A stretch of DNA of 64,000 nucleotides from Brienomyrus brachyistius (lineage: Eukaryota; Chordata; Actinopteri; Osteoglossiformes; Mormyridae). Shown here in pieces: positions 40,005-51,160 of this stretch. The position numbers and the translations under genes were made by a program. The stretch covers positions 21,205,629 to 21,269,628 of the forward strand of contig NC_064550.1 in NCBI RefSeq assembly GCF_023856365.1, read 5' to 3'. Under the pieces are notes generated by a model that saw only the letters and a program-made list of their open reading frames with translations, had not been told where the DNA came from and did not search any database. Position 1 is the stretch's first letter. The number at the start of each line of letters is the position of its first letter.

Positions 40005-41095
40005 AGTCACACGGCAAGTATCTGCTGCTCCATCGTTTCCTTGTCGTGATATACTTAGGGGGCTGTGTCACCTGCTTCGTTTGCGGCAGGTAATTATCCC
40101 TTCTTCTGCTTAATAAAACCTTGATGGGCTTGTTTGATGTGGCCCCTCCCGGTAATCAGAATTGATTGCGGTTATTTAGGATAAACGGCACATCCCCGGG
40201 GGACTTCCTGGGCCAAACCTGTGACAGCGTCCAATGAAACGCAGTGGGGGGCGTGGCTTAAGCAGGTATTAGCCTGGACACAGCTGGACAGAGGCTGTTG
40301 TGGATCCAGGGAGCCACCCAGGTTGTTTTTGTTTGTTTTTGTTTTGTTTTGCATTTGTTTGATTTTATTTTTACTTTGTTCAGGAAAAGTAAGAGGCAGG
40401 AATCATCCCTAAGTGAACAAGACATGTCAGTGGCGTATTTAGGTGTCTGTCGTGGGTCTTCCTAAGGCACCTTTTTAAAAAGTGTGACCACGTGCGTTCC
40501 TTGAACAAACAGTGCGCCGGTTATTCTAGGCTGGCCTTGGAAATCCATGCGGGATAAGAAATTATATATAGAGATTACCAAAGGAAAAAAAACACTTAAT
40601 ACGATGGCCTGGCAAGTTTTCAAAACGTCACACTGAAAACCGTGCTGTATTACCATTATATTAACAGTAGATTAGCGAACAATGGGAATTAAAGGTGTAA
40701 TAAGCATTCGGAACAGCCTTGTTGAAGTTTTTGCCAGAGATGAAAGAGGAAAAAACCGTCTTGGTTTTTTAGGAATTGGATGGAGGGCGGGAGGAGTTCA
40801 TTGGGTGTTCATTCGACGTCCCTGCTGACAGGCGCCTGCTGCAGAGACCGCTCCTCTTCCCTCAACCTTTCCAGAAAATGGACGGAGATGGTTCATCTGC
40901 AAGGGTGCCCTTCCTCACGAGCACGTTCTCCCCTCAACGCTGCCGATCCATTATCTTGTCCGACCCTCACTGCACTGTGGAACCATCCAATGGACTTTGT
41001 TTTTTTACTGTGTCTTTCTTCCGGTGAAAATTTTGGCACTTTCTCTTCCTCCCGTTTTCGCAGTTATTAAGCCTCAGTGGGTAACTCATCTCGGA

Positions 41096-41893
41096 CTACA
41101 ACCCCATTTCCAAACAAGTTGGGACACCGTGCAAGATGTAAATGAAAACTGAATGCGATGATTTGCAAATCATATAAAGCCATATTTAATTGAAAGTGGA
41201 ATAAATACAATATATTACATGTTGAAACTGAGAAATGTTATTGTTTTATGACAAATACATGCCCAATTTCAATTTGATGCCAGCAGCACATTTCAAAAAA
41301 GTTGAGACAGGGGGATGTTTACCACTGTGTTGCATCACCTCTTCTGTTAACAACAGTCTGTAAATGACTGGGAACTGAGGAGACCAGTTGCTGGAGTTTT
41401 CAATGCTCCAAATGTTTTCAATGGGTGACAATCTATTCCGGACGGCAGGCAGCCCGGTCTAGCAGCCGGACTCTGCTACTGCGGAGCCCTGCTGTTGTAA
41501 TACGGGCAGAATGCGGTTTGGCATTGTCCTTCTGAAGTATACAAGGCCTTCTCTGAAAAAGATGTTGTCTGGATGGCAACAGATGTTGCTCCAGAACCTG
41601 TATGTATTGTTCTGCATTAATGGTGCCTCCCCAGATGTGCAAGCTAGCACAATGGGCACTAATGCACCCCCATACCATCACAGATGCTGGTATCCGAACC
41701 ATCCGCTGATGATAAGCTGGATGGTCCCTCTGTTCTTTAGCCCAGAGAATGCGGCATCCATGATTTCCTAAAAGAATTTGAAATTTTGACTCATCAGACC
41801 ACAGGACACTTTCCTATTTTGCCTCAGAGGCCCAGAGAACTTGGCGACGTTTCTGGATCATGCTTAGATATGGTTTCTTCTTTACATGGTTTT
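41096..41893 (-). mobile_element. Degenerate Tc1/mariner-like transposon
   Basis: The left end carries the terminal sequence ctacaaccccatttcc followed by aagttgggac, which I recognise as the end of an abundant fish Tc1/mariner-type element. Further in, an aaaaaagttgagac block repeats part of this terminal motif. Minus-strand coding sequence for a DDE transposase follows. The copy is cut at about 41890: the part encoding the transposase N terminus, the start codon and the other terminal repeat are missing. It sits in CADM1 intron 2, opposite to the gene. Confidence 0.85.
41290..41885 (-). pseudogene. Tc1-like transposase remnant
   Basis: Read on the minus strand, this encodes the catalytic part of a Tc1-family transposase. 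WSDESKF (first catalytic Asp), [32 protein letters not shown] (second Asp) and SPIENIW (Glu) appear in the right order. An in-frame TAG stands just before ESVLWSDE. The frame shifts between [10 protein letters not shown] and SPIENIW. A block is missing after IENIW, since the text jumps to a C-terminal segment (SNWSPQFPVIYRLLL). The N-terminal DNA-binding half is absent. It cannot make active enzyme. Confidence 0.88.
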
Positions 41894-41983
41894 GCAGATC
41901 ATTGCGCTCTGTTTTTATTTATTCTTTATTGAGCAGCCCAAAGGGTTGCATACCTCTGAAGCTGTCTCATATACCTATTTTGA

Positions 41984-42092
41984 CCTTGGGGCCACAGGGG
42001 GTGGGGCCACAGGAGCAAAGCTGCAAACCGATTGGCCCCCTCTCCTCACTCGCCAAGTCAAACCATTACATTGGCTAATTATACAGTTGGGG
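41984..42092 (-). repeat. Dispersed CCAAT/GC-box repeat, copy 5
   Basis: A minus-strand copy in intron 2, directly beyond the broken edge of the Tc1-like relic. Read on the minus strand it shows taattagccaatg, gagtgagg, gggggccaat and ctgtggccccacccc. It is the most diverged copy. Confidence 0.65.
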
Positions 42093-42484
42093 TCCCTTCC
42101 ACCTCCACCCCACACTCCTCGGTGTTCACTGTGGAATCATACTTCCTTATTCCCCCAACAGCGGTGCCATGGCTGTCAGTTGTCGCTTCTCCCTTCAGTC
42201 TCCCCTCACCCCAAAGATGGCCGTCTTTTTCACCATGCCCATGCCACACGTGGGTGGCTGGTAGCATATCTGTGTCCACAGACACCACTTGCTCGCCAAG
42301 AGAGCCTGGCATTCAGACAGAGTGTCATTACAGAAAGGTACTCTCCGGTGGGGGATCATTCTGCTGCGTTAGTAACCTGTATTTTCTTCATTCCTGTCCT
42401 GCTCCCTTTGGCGCTGATTGGAGCACCTGAAGACGGTTCTTAAAAATGACAACTGACTATTTGTCAGGTTGGCTCTGTCAAATC

Positions 42485-42740
42485 TGTGGTGGCGGCCGGC
42501 CGCTATGCAGCTTCTCTGTTCAAAACAATACAGGAAGCTGCTCTCGCTGTCGTTCGGCGCCGTCCTCCTCCCTGTCACCACCTGTCTCTGCTCTTCGCTC
42601 ATTCTTGGGCTTCTCCTCCTCTCCTACTCTTGTCGTTTCCGCCAAAACGGCGCTGGAGTCTGGCACCTCCCCGGCGGAAATGGCGGCCCGTCGCTGGACT
42701 TTCGGCGTTCACGCTCGGGCATCCGGTGGAAACTGCCCAG
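42485..42740. promoter_or_regulatory. CpG-dense patch in intron 2, possible regulatory element
   Basis: About 200 bp (roughly 42540-42740) hold around 20 CpG dinucleotides, far denser than the flanks. Within it are ggcggaaatggcggcc (similar to ETS and YY1 sites) and cgccaaaacggcgc (similar to an E2F site on the other strand). No TATA box or splice-ready first exon was identified. It may be an internal promoter or enhancer, or only a GC-rich patch. Confidence 0.3.
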
Positions 42741-44228
42741 CCCCCCCCCCCCCCATAATGGGGAGTATCATGCTGAACATGATCGTTAGCCGGCATTCAA
42801 ACGGACGGATGCTCATCCTGGTTCAATTTGGCAGACGCTCAGGGGTTGCTCACCTGAGACCTTCCTGCTGTGTTCCATACATCAGTATCAGCTGGATTTC
42901 TGCTCCGGGAAATATCTTCTTTTTAAACTTGAGAAATCTAGGAAATTGCTTTTCCTATTTTTATTTTTTTTTTTTTTGCTTGCTGTTTGCTTGTATGTGA
43001 CAGCTGATGGCAAACAAAAGTTTTCACTCCCTGTACATACATACATAAAGGAGTTTTGTTTTAAGTAAACAGCCGGTGTTAAATTTGGCTATTCCCACAG
43101 CGGCTTCCGGAGCTTGGAGACTCTCCGCTTACTATGCCAGATCCTCCAGGACGAGCATTTCTGATGAATGGGGGTGGATTCAGCTTTTCTTCATGCCACC
43201 AGCGCTCGTTCCATTAAACCTGACATTTCGGTTATTAGTGTTTTTATAATGATTTAATTATTCTCATTATTTGCACCAGGCTTCAGTCACAATAGATTAC
43301 AAACGCCATCGTCGTCTAATTCCGCCCCCCCCCCTTTGGTTTTAATTCCTCCGCATCTTCCAATCAGTAAATTGAAATAAATCGTTAGCCGCCGACCACC
43401 CTTGCCATGACAGCCAGGTCCCGGCTTTCGCGCCGCACGCCATAATTAGCCGGATGCTATTCCCGCGTGACACAATCACCATGGCTCCGCTAAGGCTAAG
43501 CAGCAAGCCTAAGCCCTGCCGTCGCTGCCCGACCAACTCCAGTCTGCTCCTCACCTATCAGTTCCATTGCCTAAGTTTCGTTAATTATATAAAGCTGCTA
43601 ATTACGTTTGATCCACGGCACTGTTGAATTCTGCCATCTGATTGGTCAGAGGGGCATTGATTTGTGTTCTATAGCTGCACATATTGTACCAGCCGGATGA
43701 ATCACAGTAGTAAATAACGGCGTGATTATAATCTTTAATTCTGACTAAAGTTACTCAAAATTACAGAAGGATAACGCAATTTAAAATGAACAGAAGCTAA
43801 ACTGAAATGTTTAATCTTTGGCGGAAAGTAGTTCTAATAAATGTGTTTAGCTCATACACATGAAAGTAATGTCTTTATGTACAAACATCAAGCCAAATGT
43901 GTCATTACCATGGCGTAAATGGGTTAATCCACTCCAGGCCCTGCATTGTATGTTTTTAAATGCGCTCTGCTTCGCATCAGGTGGTTCTTTGGCTCCGCAG
44001 CAATGCGTTTACGAACGTATAATGCACAGCTTGTCGTGCATTAACCTTTACTTATTAAACCACCAGTCTGAGAAGGAAAATGGAATTATATGTAAGCCGG
44101 ATTTGTAGCTACCCATTTGTCAGGCCTTGTCCATCCCGCGAAAGAACGGGCTGTGACCCGTCCCTGTGCACCTAATGAAAGAAAGCTGACAAGGTCCAGT
44201 CCACCTCTGAGGTGTGAGCAGGATTGGG

Positions 44229-44370
44229 ACGACAGGAGCGCTGGCCCCAGCTTAAAGCTGATTGGCCCCCACACTGCCCCATCCCCTGTCACTCACTGAT
44301 TCAAAAAATATCATTGGTACATGAAAAGGTTGGTCCTTCTGTATGAATTACGGCCCCTGTTATACCCCCC
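44229..44370 (-). repeat. Dispersed CCAAT/GC-box repeat, copy 6
   Basis: A minus-strand copy in intron 2. On that strand it reads ccgtaattcatacag, accaatgatattttttgaat, cagtgagtgacaggg and gggggccaatcagcttta in order. The GC-box end has decayed to cctgtcgtcc. Confidence 0.82.
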
Positions 44371-45194
44371 CACCTCAAAATCTTCCTTGGGCATGACAGC
44401 GGTTGGGGGACCAGAGGGAGGAGTCGACTTCCACATTCTCAGCCTCCATAAATGGACTAAATTATCCATTTTTCTCCAGTATTTTTTTCTTTCCGTCTGG
44501 CTGACTCTCTTTACCCCCCCCCCCTCCCCACGCCTTGTGCGCGTGTCTGTCTGTCTTTTTTTTTTTTTTTGAGGGTGGGCGGGGGGGGGAGAGACTAAAG
44601 ACCATTGCAGTCCAGCTGGGGGGAAAATGGCGCATTTAGATCAGCTTACCGCCTGGCTGTGCGTTTTAAGAGAACTCTACCCCCGGAATACGTCTCCCCG
44701 AGGTGGAGATATTCATTTAATTCTTTTGTTTATTTATTTATTTGTACCCGCTGCCTTTGAACCGCGCAGACGCCGGTGAGAGGGGATGCGGGCCGGAAAG
44801 CTTTCAGTGCCGCGGATTGTACGCGTCGATCAGAATTCAATTTATCGGGGGGAGGCGGGCTTTCATCTCTCCTGGGCTTTCACGCTGCTTGCCATCCTCA
44901 GCCGACAAACAAGGCTAATGGACTCATCATTATTCTGTTTGGGGGTTGTGGATGGGGGAGGGGTAGTCCAAAAAAATGTATAATTTTTAAAAATGTATCA
45001 CCAGTTCATTTCCTAATTAGGAGCGAGGCCATGAAACAGATCTGCGGGAAGAGTGGCCGGCATTGGAGGACGTCCTTGTTGTTTTGGGGCTGGGGTGGGG
45101 TCTTCATGACAGGTTTCAGTTGGGCTCAGCAACTGTGGGACCCTCAAGAGAGGCCAGTGCATCAAACCCTGTTTCGGCGTCCCTGTCCCCTCAG

Positions 45195-45347
45195 CCTTGA
45201 AGGACAGCCGCTTCCAGCTGGTCAACTTCTCGGACAATGAGCTGCGGGTGTCCCTGTCCAACGTGTCGCTGTCGGACGAAGGCCGCTACGTGTGCCAGCT
45301 TTACACCGACCCTCCACAAGAAGCCTACGCCGACATCACCGTCCTGG
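45195..45347 (+). CDS. cadm1: CADM1 exon 3: second half of Ig V domain
   Basis: This exon completes the membrane-distal Ig V domain, which family knowledge places at the adhesive interface. Joined to exon 2 it reads [10 protein letters not shown], as in CADM1. It contains [19 protein letters not shown], the D-x-G-x-Y-x-C strand F signature of Ig domains; the Cys pairs with the one in exon 2. Two sequons, N-F-S and N-V-S, are present. The acceptor is ctcag after a pyrimidine tract and the donor is gtaagg at 45348. Phase is 1 at both ends and the length is 153 nt. CADM2 and CADM3 have SLFTMPV or SIFTMPV where this protein has QLYTDPP, which supports CADM1. Intron 2 before it is 6286 bp; intron 3 after it is only 755 bp. 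Confidence 0.96.
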
Positions 45348-45499
45348 GTAAGGCGCCATTCTATCTAGGTGGGTACATGCTGTACCCAAACGGCAGCTCA
45401 CATCACGGCATCTCAAGATGAGATTCACATACAAGTGAGTATAAAACTTGGGTTCAGAGAGCAGGGTCTGCAATTTTTCCAGCAACCCTTAAAGCAGTT

Positions 45500-45575
45500 G
45501 GGTGTAATGGTCAAGGGCGCAACAGTGATGGCCATGGCATTCAAACTGGTGACCTTCTGCCCAGAAATTCCTATT
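45500..45575 (+). mobile_element. SINE-like fragment
   Basis: A short remnant with gtcaagggcgcaacagtg and ctggtgaccttctgcccag, phrases common to fish interspersed repeats. Too short to classify. Confidence 0.45.
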
Positions 45576-45689
45576 GATTGTTATTGGTTTCTACCCCGTA
45601 GGACCAGACACTACCATCTCCCATTGCACATTTACTTCAAGAACCTTAAGACTGAACTCAGTTCATTTTATACATATAGTAAGATGTTT

Positions 45690-46026
45690 AGCTCGGAGGG
45701 CTAGGGTTAGAGATCCATGACCATGTTTCAAAGGTTGTGGTCATATCACTGTTGGGTCTTTGAGCAAGACCCTTAACAGTGGTTGAGACCCCACTCCCTG
45801 CTCTCTGACCCTAACACTTGCTCTCACCTGTATACTGTATACATGTCTGTGTTTGTCTTTTATGGAAAGCAAGATGGGAAATACAGAACCACACAACCCT
45901 GCGCGGCTAATCTGTGGTGCCCGCTGTCAGACTCTATAACTCATCACATGTCAAGTTGGACAACATGTAATTGTCTGGAATCTCCAACAGGCACTGGCAA
46001 GAAATAAACAAATAAAAAAAAAAAAA
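45690..46026 (+). mobile_element. SINE with A-rich tail in intron 3
   Basis: Contains aaaggttgtggtcatatcac (degenerate B box), tttgagcaagacccttaac, a Pol III-type body and an A-rich end (aaataaacaaataaaaaaaa). Same core as the copies at 4.2, 51.0 and 53.1 kb. Confidence 0.65.
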
Positions 46027-46102
46027 CCCGACAGAGACGATATGCCACCTCTCAGCCCCCACAGTGGTGATCCTCCTAACCCTACCTCTTGTTTGATGTC
46101 AG

Positions 46103-46240
46103 TCCCACCAGGCAACCCAATCATCGAATCCCGAGAGGACATTGTCAGTGAAGGGAACGAGACAGAGATAATCTGCACGGCCATGGGCAGCAAGCCCGCG
46201 TCCACCATCAGATGGATGAAGGGAGACAAGGAGCTACAAG
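46103..46240 (+). CDS. cadm1: CADM1 exon 4: first half of second Ig domain
   Basis: This exon encodes the start of the second Ig domain (C2/I type). After V-P-P it carries EGNETEIICTAMGSKPAST and then IRWMKGDKEL. The Cys-Thr-Ala-Met-x-Ser-Lys-Pro-Ala run matches human CADM1. This Cys should pair with the one in exon 5, and the Trp of IRW is the core Ig tryptophan. N-E-T is a possible glycosylation site. The acceptor is gtcag at 46102. The donor at 46241 reads CAAG/gttcgt, clearly poorer than the other donors in this gene. Length is 138 nt and phase is 1 at both ends, so skipping it would keep the frame but remove half an Ig domain. Confidence 0.95.
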
Positions 46241-48239
46241 GTTCGTTCATCAAATGGCACGGGCTCCTGACGGCGTTGCCTTTCGACGCGGGGATTCCTC
46301 GTTTGTTTCCGTGATTGGCTAAGGGGGCGTGATCTGTAATCCAGGTTACAGCATAAAACATCAGAATTAGGGTGCGAGGCTTGCTGGCAGTATCAACATC
46401 ACGCACAATGGCTCTGACGGAAGAGTCCTGATAGGGGCATCGCACAACCGGCATGTGTCATTGGGTCATTTGCTCATGAGGACAGAAGACAGGCATTAAA
46501 TGGCATTTGCATCCCCGTGTGGATTTATGTGTTGTGAATTTACCTGACAATAACAAATAGCCACGTGTCTGTATCCCTCGCTGTCCTTAGTCCTTTCACG
46601 GTGGTGACAGATCGTTTGGCTACTTTTTCTTTGTGATTCTTTACAAGACATTTGCATACAAAATGTTTAATAATCCATAATGAAATTTAAAATACAGAGC
46701 TATCTGCAAAGTATCGAAACTGCTTAGTACGGTAATTAAAGGCATCTTACAATACGGCTGGACAGAGTAGCCTAAGCTGTCTAAGTGAATATGATAATAT
46801 AGGATCAACGTCACGTCAAAAAAGACAGTGGAGGAGACAGCGGAGTAGAGGCCACTGCTGATTTTGAGTATTACCTGGGTTCAGTAGACTTTCCACTGTT
46901 TTTGCATGTTTAAAAAGATTTCAAAAGTGTGAAATATTTACTAAGACGCTATCCTCCTCAAGTTTGCCCTGAACGGTAACCGAGAGTTATTCTTTTCCAA
47001 TCAGCTACAGAATAAGAGCTGATAATCGTCTGTGATCCAGCCATCTTAGCGGATGGTCAGACTACTTTTGCCATCAGGCATCGGTCTGGACGAGACGGGC
47101 TGCTTCTGAAAGGCGGGCGCGTGGAGTTTGAGTGGCTGACGGCTGGAGGGACCGCATTCTTGGCGCTGCAACTCTGGGGCTCACAAACGAAATTGCTTCT
47201 GGCCTGGGTGGATTTACTTTTAATTAAGTATTCTCTTCATTCTGTTGAATTATTGTCAGTATAGTGTTTTTTTTCTTTATTAAATAGCATTTAAAGGTTC
47301 CCCCCCAGTTTCCTGGGACTGAAAACCCTGTTATTTTAATTGCCAAAGCCTACCTCCCCCCCCCCCCCCGCCCTCCCCACCCATCCACAGGTAGTTTGGT
47401 TTACCCCTCCCTCTTTTGTTTTTCTTCACTGTGTTTTTCTGCGATTTATTGATACTCAAGCCAGAATTGCAATGAAAATTTGAGAAATGGAGGACAGATT
47501 GCACGACAGGTCTTTAAATCTCTCCGTACATGGTGAGTGGTCTGAATTTAGAAACGCAAGACTTTAAGTCTTCCAGCTTATGAAATAAAGGCGAGAGAGA
47601 TTTTTGTGATCTGGGTTGCTTTCAGTCTGATACTGTGAAAATTGTCTCAAAATGGACCGAGTTGGGCTCTGGATTAGCCTGCCTTATCCAGGCTGGTGCC
47701 ATGTGCTGGGCCTGTCCTATATTTGCAAACTGCGCTCGTCACCAAAGGCATATTACATCGATTCTCTTGTGCTAAACAGGTTGGCTAATTGCAACAGTTG
47801 CAGCAGTTTGTGCTCGTTTAATATTCCAGCGCTAATGAGATTTATATAATATTGAGGTTTTGACATTTTCCAGAGTCTTTAAATGTTTTCCTTTCTTAGC
47901 CACTCAGAGGCACCTTTGGGAGTTCTTGTTCAGGGGATTAAATAAAGAAAGCTCCAGAATAAAGACTGTGTTGCACACCTTGGAGAAGAGATGGGAGGGA
48001 ATCATCAGTTTTCCTGCCTCTTAAATACTGTAACACCTATTACTTAGGTCATCAGAGTTCATTCTGTGCAATAACTGTAATATACTAATGTGATTAAAGA
48101 GTTCAGATGAATATAATCTAGAGTTTTAGCTGGTATTATAGGACTTGGCAAGGAGGCTGTATTTGGTCATCAAGGCTTGTGTGTCGTCTGCCATTTGGTC
48201 GATGTGCAGATTTGTCATCTTAGGTGAAGAAATTGGAGT

Positions 48240-48415
48240 GCTGTTTATCGCTCTGCCCATCGATCCATCCATCTGTCAATACATTCATACACAGGTCCAT
48301 TTTTTTCGACAGCTGCTCATCTGGTAAGGGTTCGATCCACAGCCTGTCCTGGAACTCACTGGATGTAAGGCAGGTCATTCTGCATTTGGGACACTACTTC
48401 CTCAAGAGGAACCTA
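48240..48415 (-). repeat. Degenerate interspersed repeat, reverse orientation
   Basis: Begins with cgatccatccatctgtcaat and continues with cagctgctcatctgg and aactcactggatgtaaggca, resembling the reverse complement of the ggatggatgga-ended fish repeat type seen near 5.5 kb. Strongly diverged. Confidence 0.4.
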
Positions 48416-48517
48416 TAAGTGGGACAAGGGTGCGAATTGAAGGCATAGATTTACCTGACCAGTGGGTCTCTGAAAAACAGTTGGAGAGTAGAAGCGATTC
48501 TAGGATTTTTATTTTTT

Positions 48518-48674
48518 AAGGTGGGAGTTGTAAGAGGGGCCAACCTTATCATTAGCTAATGACATGTTTTGAATCGGTGAGTGACAGGGTAGGGGCACTC
48601 CAGGGGCCAATGAGCTTTCGGATACGCCCATGTCCCTGTGGCCCCGCCCCTGTGCACGCCCCTGTGCACGCCCC
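48518..48674 (+). repeat. Dispersed CCAAT/GC-box repeat, copy 7
   Basis: A copy in intron 4 with aggggccaaccttatcat, gttttgaatcggtgagtgac, ggggccaatgagctttcg and tggccccgcccctgt. The last 14 bases (cctgtgcacgcccc) occur twice in tandem. Confidence 0.85.
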
Positions 48675-49605
48675 TACATCTGAGATGCCAAAGAGTAACC
48701 CCTGCAAGAATGGGAAGAAACACACAGACATACACACACGCACAGCAGGCCCCAGACTCACACCTGGGGGTCAATAAATTGTCATTTATTGCAGGAGTTA
48801 TATTTATTGTTGTCAGAAGCTAAAGATACTCGAGGAGACATGTCTACCTCGGTCGGCTTATCTGTTGGCCAGCATCCTCCTTCCCTGTCCCCTGCCTGTC
48901 ATCCTATCGCGGCCCCCCCCCCTCACTCACTGACCACCTCCACCAACCCAGCCGCCCACGCAGGCCGTGTCATTATTAAGGAAAGGCAGCCTGGTCTGTA
49001 GTGAGGACCGAGCCCACGGTAGGACCATGACTCATCTGAGCCTTTGTGTGCTTCGCGCCCCACGCTGATGCGGAGGGGTGTTGTAGGTCAGAATCGTGGA
49101 CTGTAGCCGTTATATCTCACTTCATAAAGCACAAATAAACCGCCACAGCCGTCACCGCCAATGAGTGACTCACAGATAACAGCTCTTGACAGCGAGCAGT
49201 TTTCATCTGACTCACCCCCATTGACCATTCTCTAGGATGCCGCCTCCTTTCGCCGCATATGGAGGCTTTACTTCCCCATTCTTTCACGTTGAGTATCGGG
49301 GAATTCCGTCCCTGCAGCTCCGCGTCAGTTTGAACGGCATGTCAGTCATCATTTTCCTCCGTGATGGATGTCTTTGTCCGCCTTTATCCGGAGACTTTAA
49401 ATCCCTTGAATTATTAACGCCATTTCTCCGTACCGCTGTACCAAAAACACGGAGGCTTCCACAGTTGTTATTTTCCAGCTTCTGCTGAGATTCCCTTCCG
49501 TCGGACGTTTTCACGCCGACGCTCCCGGCCCGTCCCATTTCCGACGGAGTGAGCGTTTAGTGACGCCGCGACGCCTGGTGACACAATGTTCTTATCTGCT
49601 CACAG

Positions 49606-49764
49606 GCAAGTCGGAGGTGGAGCTCACGTACGACAAGATGTTCACCGTCACCAGCCGCCTGACACTCACCGTCACCAAGGAGGACGACGGTGTCCCCGTT
49701 GTCTGCATCGTGGACCACCCGGCCGTTAAGGACTTCCAGGCACAGAAGTACCTGGAGGTTCAGT
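49606..49764 (+). CDS. cadm1: CADM1 exon 5: second half of second Ig domain
   Basis: This exon completes Ig domain 2. It reads GKSEVE, then [29 protein letters not shown] and KYLEVQ. The KEDDGVP run and the Cys followed by an (E/D)HPAV motif are hallmarks of CADM1; CADM2 and CADM3 have DHESL or NHESL here. The Cys pairs with the one in exon 4. The acceptor is cacag at 49605 and the donor a perfect gtgagt at 49765. Length is 159 nt with phase 1 at both ends. It follows a 3365-bp intron 4 and precedes a 5400-bp intron 5. Confidence 0.96.
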
Positions 49765-50984
49765 GTGAGTATACCACGCTCGACCTCTAGAAGGCGCCAC
49801 ACAGAATGAAGCGTCCAGGTTTGCTGGAGGAATTAGGCCTTTAGAACATCTCCAGACCTTTCTGTTGTGTCTTGATGCGCAGATGGTGTCCTACCCAACC
49901 CCCCTCCTCTTGTTATCCCTAGTATTCAGGTGGGCCACACAGGATGGTGGGGGCCACTTCTGTCCACACGAAATGCCATCGCTAGTGTGACGGGTATCGA
50001 TCCAGAAAGCTGGGTCATTAGATACCCGGGTGCATCGCACGCTCCTGTCCCCGGGTTAACTGACCTCCTCTGCAGTGCTGCACTCGGCGATCCCATCTTT
50101 TTTTTTTCCTTTCCATGAGAGAAAAGGGAGCTTCGTCTGACCTTTCCACATAAAAGACGGGAAGGATCAGCTCATCTGCAACAGTTTGACATTTTGGTAA
50201 TCTTGGATTAAAGATGATGAAAAAAAGGACGAAATAAATAAAAATAAAAGGAGCCATAGTGTGTGTGACCGTTGGTGAGAAGACTCTGCAGTGCTGTCGG
50301 AACGTTCCACCCACCCAAAGCACAGACAGTATCCAAAAAATTCTGTCGCCAGAGCAACAGGCGCGAGATCAATGCTAAGATCGTTGAGCGAGAACAGGCT
50401 TAATGGAGTTCGTTTTGCGGGAAAATAGGAGAACATCGCCGTGGATATTATACTAGCCTAGGATATTGATGGTAGCATGATGCTAAGTGCTCTGCTGCTT
50501 TGCTGTTTGGCCCCTGGGGGCACTGCAGGAAGTCATCCTGCTTTGGGCCCGTTAGGTTCGTCGTGGGCGTTCAAAAAAACCGAACCGAAAGACATTGACG
50601 TTGACATGCCCTGTTGACTGTATGAGTAAAGCCTAGCGATGTCAAGAAGCTCAGATGGGGTGTCTAAAACACACCTGAAACATTTATTTACCACCTTTCA
50701 TGTGAAGCGTTTGAAGGTGCTGATGTAGAAATGTACTCAGGGCAAAGCTAAAATTTTGACATGAGCTGAGGATGCAAAACACACAGACCTAACCTGAAGA
50801 AAGCCTTGCGTCATCTTTGAAGGAATGGCGTAAGCAAGGCAGCTTGTCAGACGTGATTCTCCCAAATTCTGACATTTGGGGAGTCAGTAGTAGAAAAAAT
50901 AATAGCTAACTTAATGAATCTTTTTTTGGACAATGACCCTCGTTTACCAAATCGACCATTCAGTCAAAACTCCAAAGTATGGTA

Positions 50985-51160
50985 CCTGGATCAGCAGGGT
51001 AGGTGTGGTTGTAACGGAGGGCCCAAAGTGGATAGAGTGCTATCACCCTTGGGCCCTTAAGCAAAGCCCCTTAACCACAAATTATTGCAGGGGTTGGCTA
51101 ACCCTGTATTCTGGAGGAATAAAAAAACATTGCTTTCTGGATAAAAGCACCCTCTATCTT
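50985..51160 (+). mobile_element. SINE in intron 5, diverged
   Basis: Carries the core ttaagcaaagccccttaacc and the 3' motif ctttctggataaaagcaccc. The tRNA-like head is poorly preserved. Confidence 0.6.

Larger units (their letters stand above)
38909..45194 (+). other. Intron 2 of CADM1 (6286 bp)
   Basis: This intron is bounded by gtaagt and ctcag. It contains a SINE at about 39.72 kb, a 27-bp C tract at 39978, a Tc1-like transposon relic at 41.10-41.89 kb, two minus-strand copies of the dispersed CCAAT/GC-box repeat (about 42.0 and 44.3 kb) and a CpG-dense patch at 42.5-42.7 kb. The open frames at 41886-42443 and 42446-43000 overlap these repeats and GC-rich sequence, and I do not believe they are genes. 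Confidence 0.9.
45348..46102 (+). other. Intron 3 of CADM1 (755 bp)
   Basis: This is the shortest intron in the window. Much of it is repeat: a SINE-like fragment with the caagggcgcaacagtg and gtgaccttctgcccag signatures at about 45508-45570, and a longer SINE with an A-rich tail at about 45690-46026, just 75 bp before the exon 4 acceptor. Confidence 0.9.
46241..49605 (+). other. Intron 4 of CADM1 (3365 bp)
   Basis: This intron starts with a weak gttcgt donor and ends in cacag. It contains a 14-bp C tract at 47356, a degenerate interspersed repeat at about 48.24-48.42 kb and a plus-strand copy of the dispersed CCAAT/GC-box repeat at about 48.52-48.67 kb. I see nothing else of note. Confidence 0.9.

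Noticed and set aside
41886..42443. 185-codon open frame on the + strand
   Set aside because: It starts in the edge of the Tc1-like relic and runs through a reverse-oriented dispersed repeat copy.
42446..43000. 184-codon open frame on the + strand
   Set aside because: Explained by the CpG-dense patch and a C homopolymer; no recognisable protein features.
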